Shown: positions 10,761-22,195, numbered from the stretch's first letter. The stretch: 64,000 nt of DNA from Chrysopilus asiliformis (GCA_964034945.1 OZ035962.1:20617530-20681529), one strand, 5' to 3'. Notes: generated from the sequence alone by a model not told the origin. Made by a program: numbers and translations.

Positions 10761-12100
10761 CATTTTTCCAATTATTTTCTTTGAACAGTATAGATTCCTT
10801 GTAGGAAAGTGATTTACAATCACTTTCAATTAAGTTTAGAAATTTTTAAAAAGGTCGAGATCGGAAAATACCAAAAAGCGAAATTAAAAAAACTCATTGT
10901 AAAAACATTGTTTTATGTTTTGCCACAGCGGTTATAAATCGAATATATTTCTGATATTTTTATGTTTTAATATAAGGTACACAGATTATAAAACTTTTAC
11001 ATATTGCACCTGCCAGACTATAAAAGTGAAATTATTTACATTCGGAAAGATAACGCGCCCATAGCTTTGCGAACTCATAAATAAATTGTGTTGCATTTAT
11101 TTGTGGTTGTGTAACTCAGATAACATTTTGGCAATAATTTTCTAAATTTATTGCTTATCCTTGACAAGAAACAACTGCCCGTAAAATTTCCATATCGTCC
11201 TTTAAATTTCATTATAAAAACATGGTTATTTTCGCTATACCTATTTGTGAAATATGAAGGAAAATCTAAATCCATTAATATAATTAACTAAAAAAACATT
11301 TATTAAACTCTTTTCACTTTCTGATTGTTTATTATTGAATATATTCGGTGCAAAATAAATGCCTTCACATAAGCTAGACAGATTTTCATGTTCATGGAAC
11401 CCAATTTATATAAATTAATGGAAACTTTTACATGGAAATTGCACAAGGTGATGAGAATTCGTTCTTTGCCATTGAACATTCAAATGGGATATCTATTTAA
11501 GGTTAAACTGGTATAATGTGATTTTAAGCCTACATTTCAGGCAAAAGATTTTAGTGATAAATATCTGTTTTAAAACATTATGTAGCAAAGCTCTTATTAA
11601 TGCTGGGTAAACGTAATAAATCACGAGAATCTCATTAAGCAAAAGTAGGTATAAAAAAATAATTGTTCACAAAACGAATTACTTGTAATTAAGTCGTCAA
11701 TCTAAAATTTCGTCTATGTCGAAGCTTTGAATACTTCGGCGACGATGATTTATTTTTATCTATTGTGGAGCGAATTCGACTGACTTTTAGGTTCAGTTTT
11801 TTTAGGTTAGGTTCAGATTTGTGGACGTGAGAAATTGATTTCTTTTTTGCATAATTTAGAGGTATTTGGTCAGGAAAATTTTGTAAAATTTGAGGCGCAA
11901 TTTAGGAAATATGGTAACTGTCAAGCCTATGAATATAGCGATTTCTTTTGTTTTTGATACCTGCATTGGTTTTTTCTCTTTAATATTTTTTTTTTGATCC
12001 TTTAAGTTTTTACAAGATATTATATCAGTTGTTTGGGGCAAGGAAAGACAAAACAGGTCTGCTTTTTTAGCCAAAACGGTATCTAATATATTAAATATCA
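10761..12100. other. Unclassified AT-rich sequence
   Basis: No supported gene. Short frames (for example 11075-11275 minus) have no recognisable motif. Confidence 0.35.
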
Positions 12101-12190
12101 CTCTAAACCCGATTTTACTGGGAGCCCAGAAAAAAAGCAACCACCATGAAATAGTAAAATCTACTGTTCTGTTCTTTTTTCTGTTCCATT
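12101..12190. repeat. CAGTAAA-dyad family, left-end fragment
   Basis: ACTCTAAACCCGATTTTACTGGGAGCCC repeats, in pieces, the left end at 2656-2700. Only about 90 bases remain. Confidence 0.55.
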
Positions 12191-12618
12191 TGAAACGAAT
12201 CGTTTTTATTAAAATTTCGCGTACAAATCTCATGCAAAAACTTAACGCATAAAATTGGAGATAACTAAGCACTTGGACTTAATGGTAAAAATGTTTGAAA
12301 ATATCCATGGTTAATTTAAAGTTAAATCCTAACCTCTTAGCTTCAAAATAGCGATCTGAATTATGTACACTCACCTTATAAGCAGAAATTAATTTAAAAA
12401 GAATGCGCCGCGGACGAAAAATTTCTCAATGCCAAGGTCAAATATAACCGTCGGCTATTACGAATCTGCCCAAAGGAACCGACTAAAGTGCTACTCACAC
12501 AGGCGCATTATACCTGTCGCTCTTGTGCAATTGACATGAGGCTGATGAGTATGGCTATATGTAGGACTTAAGAGTGCATTGGCTTGTTTTACTCTATGAT
12601 TTTTATCGCGAATATTCA

Positions 12619-13099
12619 GGGTATTCACAATCCTCTTTTAAATTGCGGGTAAATTTACCGCTCGGTAATTCAGTCAAATTTAACAGATTTTTACCGAGAC
12701 GGTAACACTTTGGTTCATGTAAAAATCAATTACCGGATTCGGTAATTGTATACATGCCTTGAGTCGTGTTTTCCGGCTTCGTTATTCGGTATCAAGAATC
12801 AACCGCGAATGGCGCTAGTAATGTTTTTAGTTGTCAAATTTTCTCGCTGGTTATCTCATCGGACTGCAATTTTTTTCAATTTTGATAGCCGTTGCCACAA
12901 TAGAAATTCAAAAGAATACATCAAACATGGATTTAAAGGTATGTGACATATTTTACAATCAAATTCGCAGTTCATGATTTGGTCACGTATCAAATAAAAG
13001 CGCTGTTCTTAAATCTGTGCTGTGGGATGTTCACAGCAGAATATTTAATATTACCGAAAATACCGAATACCGAAAATTAAAAGAGGATTGTGAATACCC
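12619..13099 (+). mobile_element. Family E MITE, copy 1 (GGGTATTCACAATCC termini)
   Basis: Near-perfect terminal inverted repeats GGGTATTCACAATCCTC / GAGGATTGTGAATACCC. With one more base on each side the flanks give a possible 3-bp duplication (ATT). Internal ACCGAG/CGGTAA dyads are subterminal. It carries AAACATGGATTTAAAG followed by GTATGT, an ATG-exon-donor arrangement that is also kept in copy 2. G-rich ends and a 3-bp duplication are compatible with PIF/Harbinger; this is inferred. Confidence 0.7.
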
Positions 13100-13101
13100 T
13101 C

Positions 13102-15383
13102 ATTATAAATTGTTTAATCGCTCTCTTGCCTAAGTGTGGTATATACACGTTTTCCCCCCAATTTTGTTTGACTGCTCTTCGAATACAACGCACAGCGGTC
13201 AAAAAGTTCTCCTAATAGCGGCTATACACATGTTGACCTATGGTTGACTAAATATTTAAGCTATGAGAGGCATATTTGTCATTATATGTCATTCCATCCT
13301 GGAAATACTTATGTAAGGTCACCCGTTGCAGTTCCTAATGCCCTACTTCACTTGCTGAAGGTTGAATTTTAGAATTTCTCCGGCCACAGATCAACACATT
13401 TTTTACTTTCCCTAATGCAGGCGAACGCGCGCCTCGCGTAGGCTAAATTTTCCTGCAAGGGGCTAATTACGCCTTATGCAGGTGGTCGAGCTTTACTCAA
13501 TTTTTCTGCGTGTAATCTATTAGCTTAAATACAAAAACATAGAAGAAAATTTTAATCATGTTTTGATAGGTTTGATTTGTTGTACTAATCTAAAATTTAA
13601 ATCTGACTATAGTAGCGACTTTGATGCCCCACTTGACACCCCTTAGGCTCCTCCCTCCCCCACTCCAAACCCGGGACTGTGCTGGCACCAGTCTCAAAAT
13701 AAACAGTTCATCACAATACTTTCACTTTCTGTACTAATACATACTTCGTATAAGAAAACAATATTGCCTTAAGCGTAGTATCGCTTATGGAGAAATAACA
13801 TAAATTTCATTATTGAAACCATAAAAACTTATACTCATAAAAATTAATTTTCGTTCATTTTTTTCGACAGTTTTCTTGCAATTAATTTAACTTTTCTGCG
13901 AAATTGCTAATTTCGTTTTAGGGCGGACGATGACTGCTCAAGATTAAGTTACATCTTAGTTAGATGGCCAAAGTATGGTTTTTACCCTCATTGCTGTATT
14001 TTAAACTTAAAATAGACTGTGAACAAATGAGAATAATTTAAAATAAACGTACACCATCTGACTCATTTTTCACCTGAAGGGCTAAAGTTTCAAATGTACA
14101 GCAATTGTTATTCTTGTTTTTTCGACTCTATGATTTTCGACTCTACACCAATAATGCTGTACCCTTTTGTCATTAATTCATCTTTCAAAAAGAGCGTTTC
14201 ACCTTCACCGCAACCCTGACAGCGTGGTGTGGCAGGAATGACGTTGCTATGCGAGAGTGGTGTTTTTTTTGGGGTGTCGTTAAATTGATGATAGCAATCC
14301 ACGAAAGTACTCGTCTCGGATTGCTGTTTTTTCACCATCAGCGTTTTAGCATAGAGAATGCTTCAAGAATTCTCAACTTCTTATTGTTGGGATTCGTACA
14401 GTCTGCCAGTGAACCATCCCATCCCCTATTGTAGCCATCCCGTCACCACTGAAGCGTCATTTTTTTTTGCCTTTTTTGATTCATGCTGAGAGAACGTCTT
14501 TTGTTTTCATTAGTATCACAAGCAGTGTTTTTTATGTCTTCTACAAAGCGTTTTTGTACGCGGTGAAAGTCTTTTTAAGTACATTAAATTTATCTTTTCT
14601 TTAAATTTATTTCCGCTAGAAAACTCCATAACTGTTGTCAGGGAAAACTGCCGTGGGATGAAAATCCACGATTTTAGAACTAAGGGGGAAACTTGATGCG
14701 TGCCGGATTAGCAAACAAAAAATTAGATCAATAACCCTCCATTTAGAATAAATCACGTTTATAAATTATCTTGAGGGCGGGTTCTATTAGCAATTGCTCA
14801 TAGATAACTAATTTTGGAGCATTAAAAGTTCAACAGTCAAAGGCGAATTTGTTTGCACTTAAAGACTATAGAAAAAAATCGATTTCGTAACTAAATTACA
14901 AAGTTTTTGTAAAAATTGAATTACGTATCAGTAATTTTGTGTTATAAAACGCAATATGATTTCGTTATCGTAACCAATATTCAGCATAGAATTATTAAAG
15001 CCTCAAAAATGTGAAGAACGAAAATTCTTAAAGTTAATTCAACTAAAAACAGCTAACAGTTCATAAAGATTGTTTCCTAACCAGTTGGTCTGTGAATACG
15101 ATGTTTCAAACATTATTTACAATAGGTCTTACAATATTTCGCTTTGATCATATTTTAATGAAGCATCTTTTTCATGATTAAAGATTTTGAAGATTGAAAG
15201 ACTTTCTAATGAGCTTCGGTTGCAGAATTCGGGAAGGATTTGTGCTTTATGTGGAAACTTATGGAAAAAAATAGGATTCAGTCATGTCAAATATTTTATA
15301 TAAATAACATTAAGATGTTTGGCATGATTTCTATTCCATATCTTGTACATACAAAGAAATATATTAATAACATTTGTCTTAGT
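13102..15383. other. Unclassified sequence
   Basis: No recognised gene or bounded repeat apart from the weak frame at 14108-14338. Confidence 0.35.
14108..14338 (-). CDS. Weak candidate reading frame, 76 aa, unrecognised
   Basis: The minus-strand frame starts at 14338 and ends with TAA at 14108. It is less AT-biased and more polar than neighbouring spurious frames, and includes PRCQGCGEGE, a CxxC pair. No domain is recognised, there is no convincing upstream exon, and it may be a gene relic or chance. Confidence 0.15.
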   Translation of the reverse strand: MVKKQQSETSTFVDCYHQFNDTPKKTPLSHSNVIPATPRCQGCGEGETLFLKDELMTKGYSIIGVESKIIESKKQE

Positions 15384-16680
15384 TAACACATGGATCAATA
15401 AGTCCCGAGACTAACCCAGAGATGACGCTCGTAGTAAACCAGTAACCACGTCTTTCTAGAGTACTAACCTTTGCTTGAAACGTGTCAAAATTTTAAGTCG
15501 ATCGGACCAGAAACAGCTGAGTTATCGAGGTTGGAGTAAAGTCGTTTTGTAGTTTGTTTAAAAAATGGAAAAAACCGAGTTTCGTGTTCTGATAAAACAT
15601 TGTTTTTTAATGGGTAAAAACACCGTGCAAGCGAAACAATGGATTGAAAAATGTTACCCGGACTCTTGTCCATCAAAAGCAACGATTTGTCGGTGGTTTG
15701 CCGAGTTTAAACGTGGTCGTACCGACACAAATGACGCGGAACGCTCGGGTAGACCTGTGGAAGCCGTTACACCGGAAAATGTGAGTGAAGTGACAAAAAT
15801 TATAATGAAAGATCGTAAAGTGAAGCTCCGTGAGATTGCTGAGATAACACAGATATCATATGGAAGTGCATTTACTATCCTTCATGAAAAATTGAGCATG
15901 AAAAAGGTTTTTTCCAAGTGGGTGCCGCGATTGCTTTCGATGGAACAAAAACAGCAACGAGTCGATGATTCAGAAAGCTGTTTATCGCTATTTACTCGCA
16001 ATAAAAAAGATTTCTTGCGTCGTTACGTGTCCATGGACGAAACATGGATACATCACTACACTCCAGAGTCGAAGCGGCAGTCATCTGAGTGGCGCACAGC
16101 TGGCGAAAGCCGTCCGAAGCGTCCGAAAACGCAGCAGTCAGCTGGCAAAGTCATGGCGTCAGTTTTTTGGGATACGCATGGCGTGATTTTCATTGACTAC
16201 CTCGAAAAAGGTAAATCGATCAACAGTGATTATTATATTGACTTGCTGGTGCGTTTGAAGGAGGAAATCGCAAAAAAACGACCGCACATGCAGAGAAAAA
16301 AAATCCTTTTTCACCAAGACAATGCACCCTGCCACAAGTCGATGAAAACAATGGCAAAATTGAACGAATTGGGCTTTCATCTGCTTCCCCACCCCCCATA
16401 CTCGCCAGATTTAGCCCCCAGTGACTACTGGCTCTTTGCTGATCTTAAAAAAATGCTCCAGGGAAAAAGATTTGGCTCAAATGAGGAGGTCATCGCTGAA
16501 ACTGAAGCTTATTTTGAAGCGAAAGATAATTTTTTTTATAAACATGGTATTGAAAAATTGGAAAAGCGTTGGAACGATTGTATCACCCTAAAAGGTGATT
16601 ATATTGATGAATAAAAAAAAATTTAGCAAAAAAAATGTTGTTTTCATTGTTAGTCTCGGGACTTATTGATCCATGTGTTA
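15384..16680 (+). mobile_element. Complete mariner element, irritans (Himar1-like) group
   Basis: Perfect 30-bp terminal inverted repeats (ACACATGGATCAATAAGT… at 15386-15415; inverse at 16649-16678) are flanked by TA target duplications at 15384-15385 and 16679-16680. The element proper is 1293 bp, the normal mariner length. The end phrase ATAAGTCCC is shared with irritans-group mariners. The interior encodes one uninterrupted transposase. Identical ends and an intact gene mean a young insertion. Confidence 0.95.
15565..16614 (+). CDS. Mariner transposase, DD34D, 349 aa
   Basis: Cuts and rejoins the element ends in the nucleus by a DDE/D-type mechanism. Residues 1-110 hold two helix-turn-helix units (RWFAEFKRG about 43-51; REIAEITQIS about 89-98). 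The linker motif is WVPRLL (119-124) where the family usually has WVPHEL or WVPREL. The catalytic domain shows all landmarks: MDETWIHHYTPES (Asp158), HQDNAPCHKS (Asp252) and YSPDLAPSDYW (Asp287), giving the 34-residue spacing of DD34D. The length equals that of irritans-group transposases (Himar1 is 348 aa, from memory). The start is supported by the family N-terminus MEKxEFRVLIK. There is no frameshift or stop. The only oddity is Leu123 in place of the conserved Glu of the linker. Confidence 0.95.
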   Translation: MEKTEFRVLIKHCFLMGKNTVQAKQWIEKCYPDSCPSKATICRWFAEFKRGRTDTNDAERSGRPVEAVTPENVSEVTKIIMKDRKVKLREIAEITQISYGSAFTILHEKLSMKKVFSKWVPRLLSMEQKQQRVDDSESCLSLFTRNKKDFLRRYVSMDETWIHHYTPESKRQSSEWRTAGESRPKRPKTQQSAGKVMASVFWDTHGVIFIDYLEKGKSINSDYYIDLLVRLKEEIAKKRPHMQRKKILFHQDNAPCHKSMKTMAKLNELGFHLLPHPPYSPDLAPSDYWLFADLKKMLQGKRFGSNEEVIAETEAYFEAKDNFFYKHGIEKLEKRWNDCITLKGDYIDE

Positions 16681-16737
16681 TATTAATAACAAGAATTCAC
16701 TTTCTTCTACTGTTTGATCCAATTTCGTTATTATTTA

Positions 16738-16855
16738 GGTTGTTATCATACGTCCCGGAATGAACAGTCCTTGATTTAAGTAAGTTGTCTCGGCATCCTG
16801 GAATTATGCTATCCTTTTGTATATGCTTTTGTCCTGGAATTATGCTATCCTTCTT
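16738..16855 (+). repeat. Family P repeat
   Basis: CATACGTCCCGGAATG and TCTCGGCATCCTGGAATT align with the block at 7264-7335. A short direct duplication (CCTGGAATTATGCTATCCTT) lies inside. Confidence 0.4.
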
Positions 16856-17132
16856 GTAATTTCTTAATGACTAAAAAATTGACCCTGAAAACCAAAAACT
16901 TTTGCCTGCGGCTCAGTTTCCTCTGAGGCTGGAAAGTCGGTAGCTCAACCTTCGACTACAACTCTGATTTCTGAAATTTTAAAATATCGGACTCCGACTG
17001 CTGATAGTCTAGAAGGTCGCAAAAACCTATCTAACTCCTTCGGTTAAAATAAGCTAGAGGAACAATAAACTCGAGAGCTCGAAACTAGAGGGACAATAAA
17101 CTCGAGAGTGACCAATGAAGGTAAAATAACCG

Positions 17133-18456
17133 GTTTGGAGCAGCACCTATGTGAACTTGGCTTGCGAAGTACGGAAACTCGAAATAAAATTTACATGAAA
17201 AAATTGTACTAAAATTGTACTAAATTGTACTGCATTAAAAAAAAATTGTACTCGAAAGGATTCGACAGAAATTAAAAATTGAAAAAAGACCAGCCGGCAG
17301 TGTTTTCGGAAGAAATTTTTTTTGATGCAGAATAATTGTACTAAAATTGTACTAAATTGTACCGCAAAGAAAAAAAAGTGTACTAGTACAGTTTTCTCAA
17401 AAATCGAAAAAAAAAATATTTTTTGGTTTCGGAAGAAGTTTTTTTTCGTAGAATAATTGTACTAAAATTGTACTAAATTGTACCACAAAGGAAAAAAATT
17501 GTACTCGTTCAGGTTCCTCGGAAATTGAAAAAAATCGAAAAAAACGATTTTTCGCGAGAAATCGACAGTCTTGTTTCGGAAGGAAAAAATGTTTCTGCAG
17601 AATAATTGTACTAAAATTATACTAAATTGTACAATTTTTTGAGAAAACTGTACTAGTACACTTTTTTTTCTTTGCGGTACAATTTAGTACAATTATTCTG
17701 CAGAAACATTTTTTCCTTCCGAAACAAGACTGTCGATTTCTCGCGAAAAATCGTTTTTTTCGATTTTTTTCAATTTCCGAGGAACCTGAACGAGTACAAT
17801 TTTTTTCCTTTGTGGTACAATTTAGTACAATTTTAGTACAATTATTCTGCATCAAAAAAAATTTCTTCCGAAAACACTGCCGGCTGGTCTTTTTTCAATT
17901 TTTAATTTCTGTCGAATCCTTTCGAGTACAATTTTTTAAAAATGCAGTACAATTTAGTACAATTTTAGTACAATTTTTTCATGTAAATTTTATTTCGAGT
18001 TTCCGCACTTCGCAAGCCAAGTTCACATAGGTTGGAGCAGCGATGTCCCCCTACTACAATTGTAGTAAATCTACTACCATTTTCGCCATCAAAAGCCTTA
18101 GTGCGTAGTAAATCAAATCTACTACTATTTTTTGTAAAATACATGAATCAACCAAAAAATTGTATTATACATGTTAAATGTAAAAAGCTTCTAATGAAAT
18201 TAAATATGAGGCAGCCAATACAAAAGAAGTTTTTAAATGTCATTTTCTGAACTACAGCAAGTTTTTGTTGATAGAATTTTGGTATTATGAATGATAAAGC
18301 TATTTAGCTTTAGTTATACAAATTGGTATATGGGCATAGGTAGAAAAGGTTTTTTTTTTTTTTTGAAAATCTGCTACTATTAGTATCAATCTACTACTAT
18401 TTATGGTCCAATCTACTTCCCCCCTAAGGCAAATTGGGGTCATCCCTGGTTTGGAG
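17133..18456. mobile_element. hAT-like element split by the foldback insertion
   Basis: Element ends CAGCGATGTCCCC and CAGGGATGACCCC (the second is the inverse of 18436-18448) fit the hAT pattern. The flanks GTTTGGAG at 17133-17140 and 18449-18456 are an exact 8-bp target duplication, the hAT size. The first four bases (CAGC, 17141-17144) are separated from the rest (18042-18448) by the foldback element. Without it the element is 411 bp and has no transposase. CTACTAC motifs recur inside. Confidence 0.8.
17145..18032. mobile_element. 888-bp foldback element with long inverted arms
   Basis: Starts ACCTATGTGAACTTGGC and ends with the inverse. The arms are several hundred bases long and near-identical (17145-17335 with 17850-18032; about 17450-17625 with 17685-17850). 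They are built from repeated TTGTACTAAAATTGTAC phrases and the left arm holds an extra module. TGGAGCAGC at 17136-17144 and 18033-18041 is an exact 9-bp target duplication. Long arms, internal repeats and a 9-bp duplication are typical of Foldback/Mutator-like elements. No coding capacity. Confidence 0.85.
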
Positions 18457-18605
18457 TTGGTGTTTGACAAATTTTCTTCTCTTAAACTCTCTTTGGTGAA
18501 AATTGATTTACGTTGAAAGACAAAAATGTAGAGAATTTTAATACCTTCAACAGCTTTTTTTTCGAAATATTTACTATTAGTTTGGTAGCAATTCGCAAAA
18601 ACCTA

Positions 18606-19522
18606 TTTTTACTTTCTTCTACGGAGTATAATAAAGTATTGTATTCATGAAAAATTTCGACCTCTTAATTTTGCCTAAAAAACATTTCCCGATCACTCCT
18701 GAGTCGATTGGAGTCATATTTAAAAAATGTCTTTCTGTCTGTCAGTCTGTCTGTCAGTCTGTCTGTCAGTCTGTCAGTCTGTGTACAAGATTTCTCAAAA
18801 ACTAATAGAGCTAGCGCCATGAAATTTTATAGGCATGTTGGGTCCTGAAATGGGACGATCCTATCAACTTTTGGTGGAAATCCGTTAACCGGAAGTATCC
18901 GAAATGGCGGTTTTTCAAAAATCGCAATTACGTTTTTCTCGATTTACTCCCAAACTACGCGTTTTTTTGTGGCCTTAAGTATGACAAAACTTGGAGAAAA
19001 TAAAATTTCCCACACTTTTGTCTTTAGCTATAACTCGATATCTCAACCTGTTATCGAGATAAACCGTTATTTCCAAAAAAACAGTTTTTTGCGATTATCT
19101 CGAAAATTAACGGGTTTTTGCTGACTGAATGTATGAAGTGAATTAATGAGAATGGCATTCTGCACAATTTTGTCTTTCACCGTTATCCGTTATATTTTAC
19201 CGTTATTGAGATATTTTCATTAATATGTAAAAAATCATATTTTTGCGAATAATTTGCAAACTAACGGTTTTTCGACAAATCAATTAAAAGAATAATTAAA
19301 GATGTTAACATTTTCTACATTTTTGCCATTTACCGTAAATTGATATCTTTTACCGTTCTCAAGTTATCTCAAAATTTTGTACGTTTTTGATATTTTTGAA
19401 TAAACCAAGAATTTATTGGGAGGTCGTCTTAGGTTGACAACGCGACAGGGCTCTAGCGTAAATTGCGCAGGGTCGTAGATTTTGTAGAAGAAAGTTTTGT
19501 GTTGACCACAACTGATATTTTT
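18606..19522 (+). repeat. Family H (GACA-type) repeat, copy 1, 917 bp
   Basis: Begins TTTTTACTTTCTTCTACGG and ends AACTGATATTTTT. ACTTTCTTCTAC near the start pairs with GTAGAAGAAAGT near the end. Carries a CTGTCTGTCAG tract and a series of CGTTAT/ACCGTT phrases. It is nearly identical, in places base for base over more than 100 bp, to the inverted copy at 30856-31772. Ends resemble those of family C. Confidence 0.85.
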
Positions 19523-19539
19523 AATTTCTAATAATAATA

Positions 19540-19690
19540 TTTCGATAACGGTAAAATATATCGGATAACGGTAAAAGACATAATTGTCGGGAATGCCATT
19601 TTCTTCAATTTACCTTAAACATTAATTGTTAAAAACCCGGTTTTTTTCGAGATAATCGCAAAAAATTCCACGACTTATAACGGCAAAGCA
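19540..19690 (-). repeat. Inverted, diverged fragment of family H
   Basis: GATAACGGTAAAATATA and GGATAACGGTAAAAGACA match the minus strand of family H. It abuts copy 1, forming a partial palindrome. Confidence 0.5.
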
Positions 19691-19711
19691 AAACAAAACT
19701 CTGTTCTTTTC

Positions 19712-19939
19712 TTAACCTTTAATTGATGAGGTGGGTCCAGTGGACCCACTTTGACTTTTCTCTCGTTGCTATATCTCTCATGTTTTCAGCACAGTGACTC
19801 TGAAATCTTCAGTACCTTCATACAGTATGGTGTTGCATGCCGAGTTAAAAGCACGGATTTGGTATGTGATTAGAGCGTAGTGAACGTGGACCGCACCTCA
19901 TCATTTACGCATATTTTCACCTCATAAATTAAGGGTTAA
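19712..19939. mobile_element. TTAA-flanked MITE, 220 bp (piggyBac-type)
   Basis: TTAA at 19712-19715 and 19936-19939. Ends CCTTTAATTGATGAGGTG and (inverse) CCCTTAATTTATGAGGTG match at 16 of 18. TTAA duplication plus CCY-type ends is the piggyBac signature. An extra palindrome, GTGGGTCCAGTGGACCCAC, lies just inside the left end. Confidence 0.75.
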
Positions 19940-20208
19940 TGGAAGTAATTTTGAAATTAATTGTATTTTTATACGCAAATTAATTATTTTCATAATTCTA
20001 TAGATTTTGTATTCAGGCATAATTATTTTTTACTGTTGTAGATAATCTCTTCATAAAGTCTCGTGGAAAACTATTGTCATAAATCTTATTATTTGTAATT
20101 ACTGCTTATATTTACTCAAAGCTTCTTTATTACATTGTAATAAAAACTAATGTTTTTTTATTGACCAATTACTGTTAACAAAAAAACAATCTGACATATT
20201 ATACATAC

Positions 20209-20381
20209 CTAATTGTTCGACGTTTTCATTTGCGAAAAGCTTCTTATATTGATATGATCCTATTTCTATCAGAAACTTCAATAAATCAAAAAAATTCTGA
20301 TGAAATGTTTGATCCGTAAGGAACTTTCTAAATAAAACAAAGCCATTATTACAGTCTTTATAGCTCAGTTGTATTAAATGA
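20209..20381 (-). CDS. Weak candidate internal exon, unrecognised
   Basis: Minus strand: acceptor ATTATTATAG at 20382, open for 57 codons, then a GTATGT donor at 20208. The peptide includes GFVLFRKFLTDQTFHQNF and IGSYQYKKLFANENVEQL, which reads like helical protein rather than low complexity. No partner exon with matching phase was found nearby, and no family was recognised. Confidence 0.2.
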
Positions 20382-21615
20382 CTATAATAATTGTTGAAAA
20401 TTGTAGCCTCCAATAATAATACGGTGATTATTACAGTCTAGAATCGTCTAGAGCTCTAAATTATAACCTCTAATAGTACATAAGACCGTAATGTACTGCA
20501 ATTGTCTACCAATTAACTTAATTAATAGCAAGGAAATCGTCGAATCAACCTTGATTTTCATCAATTTCGTTATTGTAAAGGCATATCGAATATTTTATTT
20601 ACCTAATCAAATTCTTTTAACAAAAAACTACTCACCATTGGTCAATCGGCAGGAAAAGACGGTCATGCGAAAAATTCGTACAATTCGGATCATTTGGTGG
20701 CGAATCAATTCCCTTGATTTATTTCAAACAGACCGGAAATTACTATGATGACTAAAAAAAAATCAAAATAAATGAAAATGCTGAATGAAACAACTTAGGT
20801 CCCCCGGGATACCATTATCTAAATAATAGCTTATGGTCCGAGGTTGACAAGTTCGCCCTAAAATACCATACCTGGACGAAATTTTGTAGGTAAGCAGAAA
20901 GTAAATAAAAACTCAAAGCAGAAGTAAGTTATCACAGAGAAAGTGAAAATTTGGCAAACCAATCTATAGGAAACATCCAAAATGGGTTTAGTAACTTGAA
21001 ATAAAAAAAAAACTTTTTGCTTCCCTTTTAAAAATGGATGGAGAATCCTCGCTTTTTACAATCCATCAGTCAAAAGGATCTCTCTCTCTCTATCATAAAA
21101 AAAGTCAGAAATAAATAACATATATAGGTAAGCACAAAAATTGTATAAAAAGGGGGAAATAACTTAGACGACTGCTGGAAAAAAATGTGATGAAAATCGT
21201 TTCTAAGAGATTTTTACATGGAGTTATAATGCATTTCGAAAGGGCGGATAATGAATACCAAGCAGAAAAATGGGACACGGCTATAAAAGAATTGAATAGT
21301 GAAAGGCAGACAGGTAAAAATGGGACAATAGATATACACAGTGTTTATGTGTCAAAAAATGAACGTTTTTTGTGTTTTTCGCACAGATTTTTACAAGATC
21401 TTAAAGTTGAAATATTTATATGAATTTTTCATGTAAGGTTCATGACTTCCCATGAAAAGCGGAAAATCCAAGGCTAAAAGTGATTTTGAAATATCCACTT
21501 TAAAATTGTAGCAGAGGGATCTTTAAGGATTTTCATACATTCTTAGTTATGGAGTTTTGCTGGTTTGATTTAAATAATTCCTTTTACAATTAAAAAGAAA
21601 GCTACCACTAAATAT
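20382..21615. other. Unclassified AT-rich sequence
   Basis: No supported gene or bounded repeat. A CTCTCTCTCTCTAT microsatellite lies at about 21080. Confidence 0.3.
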
Positions 21616-21709
21616 ATTTGAAAAAAAATTCTGAAAAGTCTCGTTTCAGGCAAAATTTTGAGGATGTCCGTGCATCTGACTGTCGGTCTGTCCGTTGTAC
21701 GTATTTGAA

Positions 21710-22195
21710 ACTAGCTTGCATACCCGTCGTTGCCGGGTTAAGTATTTTCATTTTTTTTTTTGATGGTCTATGTTGGAGCTAAACTTCAGGTCAATCGGCT
21801 CGGTAGTTTCCCCGCGAAAGGGTAACATAGAGGAAGAGCTAAGTTTCGAGATCACTTTACCCCCTCCCCTTATTCCCCCCACCTCTCGGGCTACTTTTTA
21901 ATGGGTCTATGTTGGGGCTGGACCCCCGACGAACATCTATGCCAAATTTCAGGCCAATCGGTTCAATAGTTTCCCCGCGAAAGAGTAACATAGCGCAAAA
22001 ACTAAGTTTCGAAATCACTTTACCCCATCCCCTTACTCCCCCCACCCCTCGCGCTACTTTTCCGTATGCCTATGTTGGAACCAGAACTACCACAGACACT
22101 CATGCCAAATTTCAAGTCAATCGGTTCAGCCGTTTTTGCGTGAAACAGGAACAGACAGACAGACAGACACAAACCCATTTGTATATATTAGTATG
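21710..22195 (+). repeat. Family D repeat, three-module copy
   Basis: Starts ACTAGCTTGCATACCCG and ends after a GACAGACAGACAGACAC tract with ATATTAGTATGA. It has three tandem modules of about 140 bp, each beginning CTATGTTGG and containing 'ttcaggtcaatcgg' and TTTCCCCGCGAAAG-like lines; the copy at 2994-3294 has two. Confidence 0.7.

Noticed and set aside
11856..12272. 138-codon minus-strand frame
   Set aside because: It crosses the CAGTAAA-family fragment at 12101-12190, is Lys/Phe/Ile-rich as expected from AT bias, and has no motif.
12525..12560. Hammerhead-like CTGATGAG
   Set aside because: No GAAA strand or third stem could be paired.
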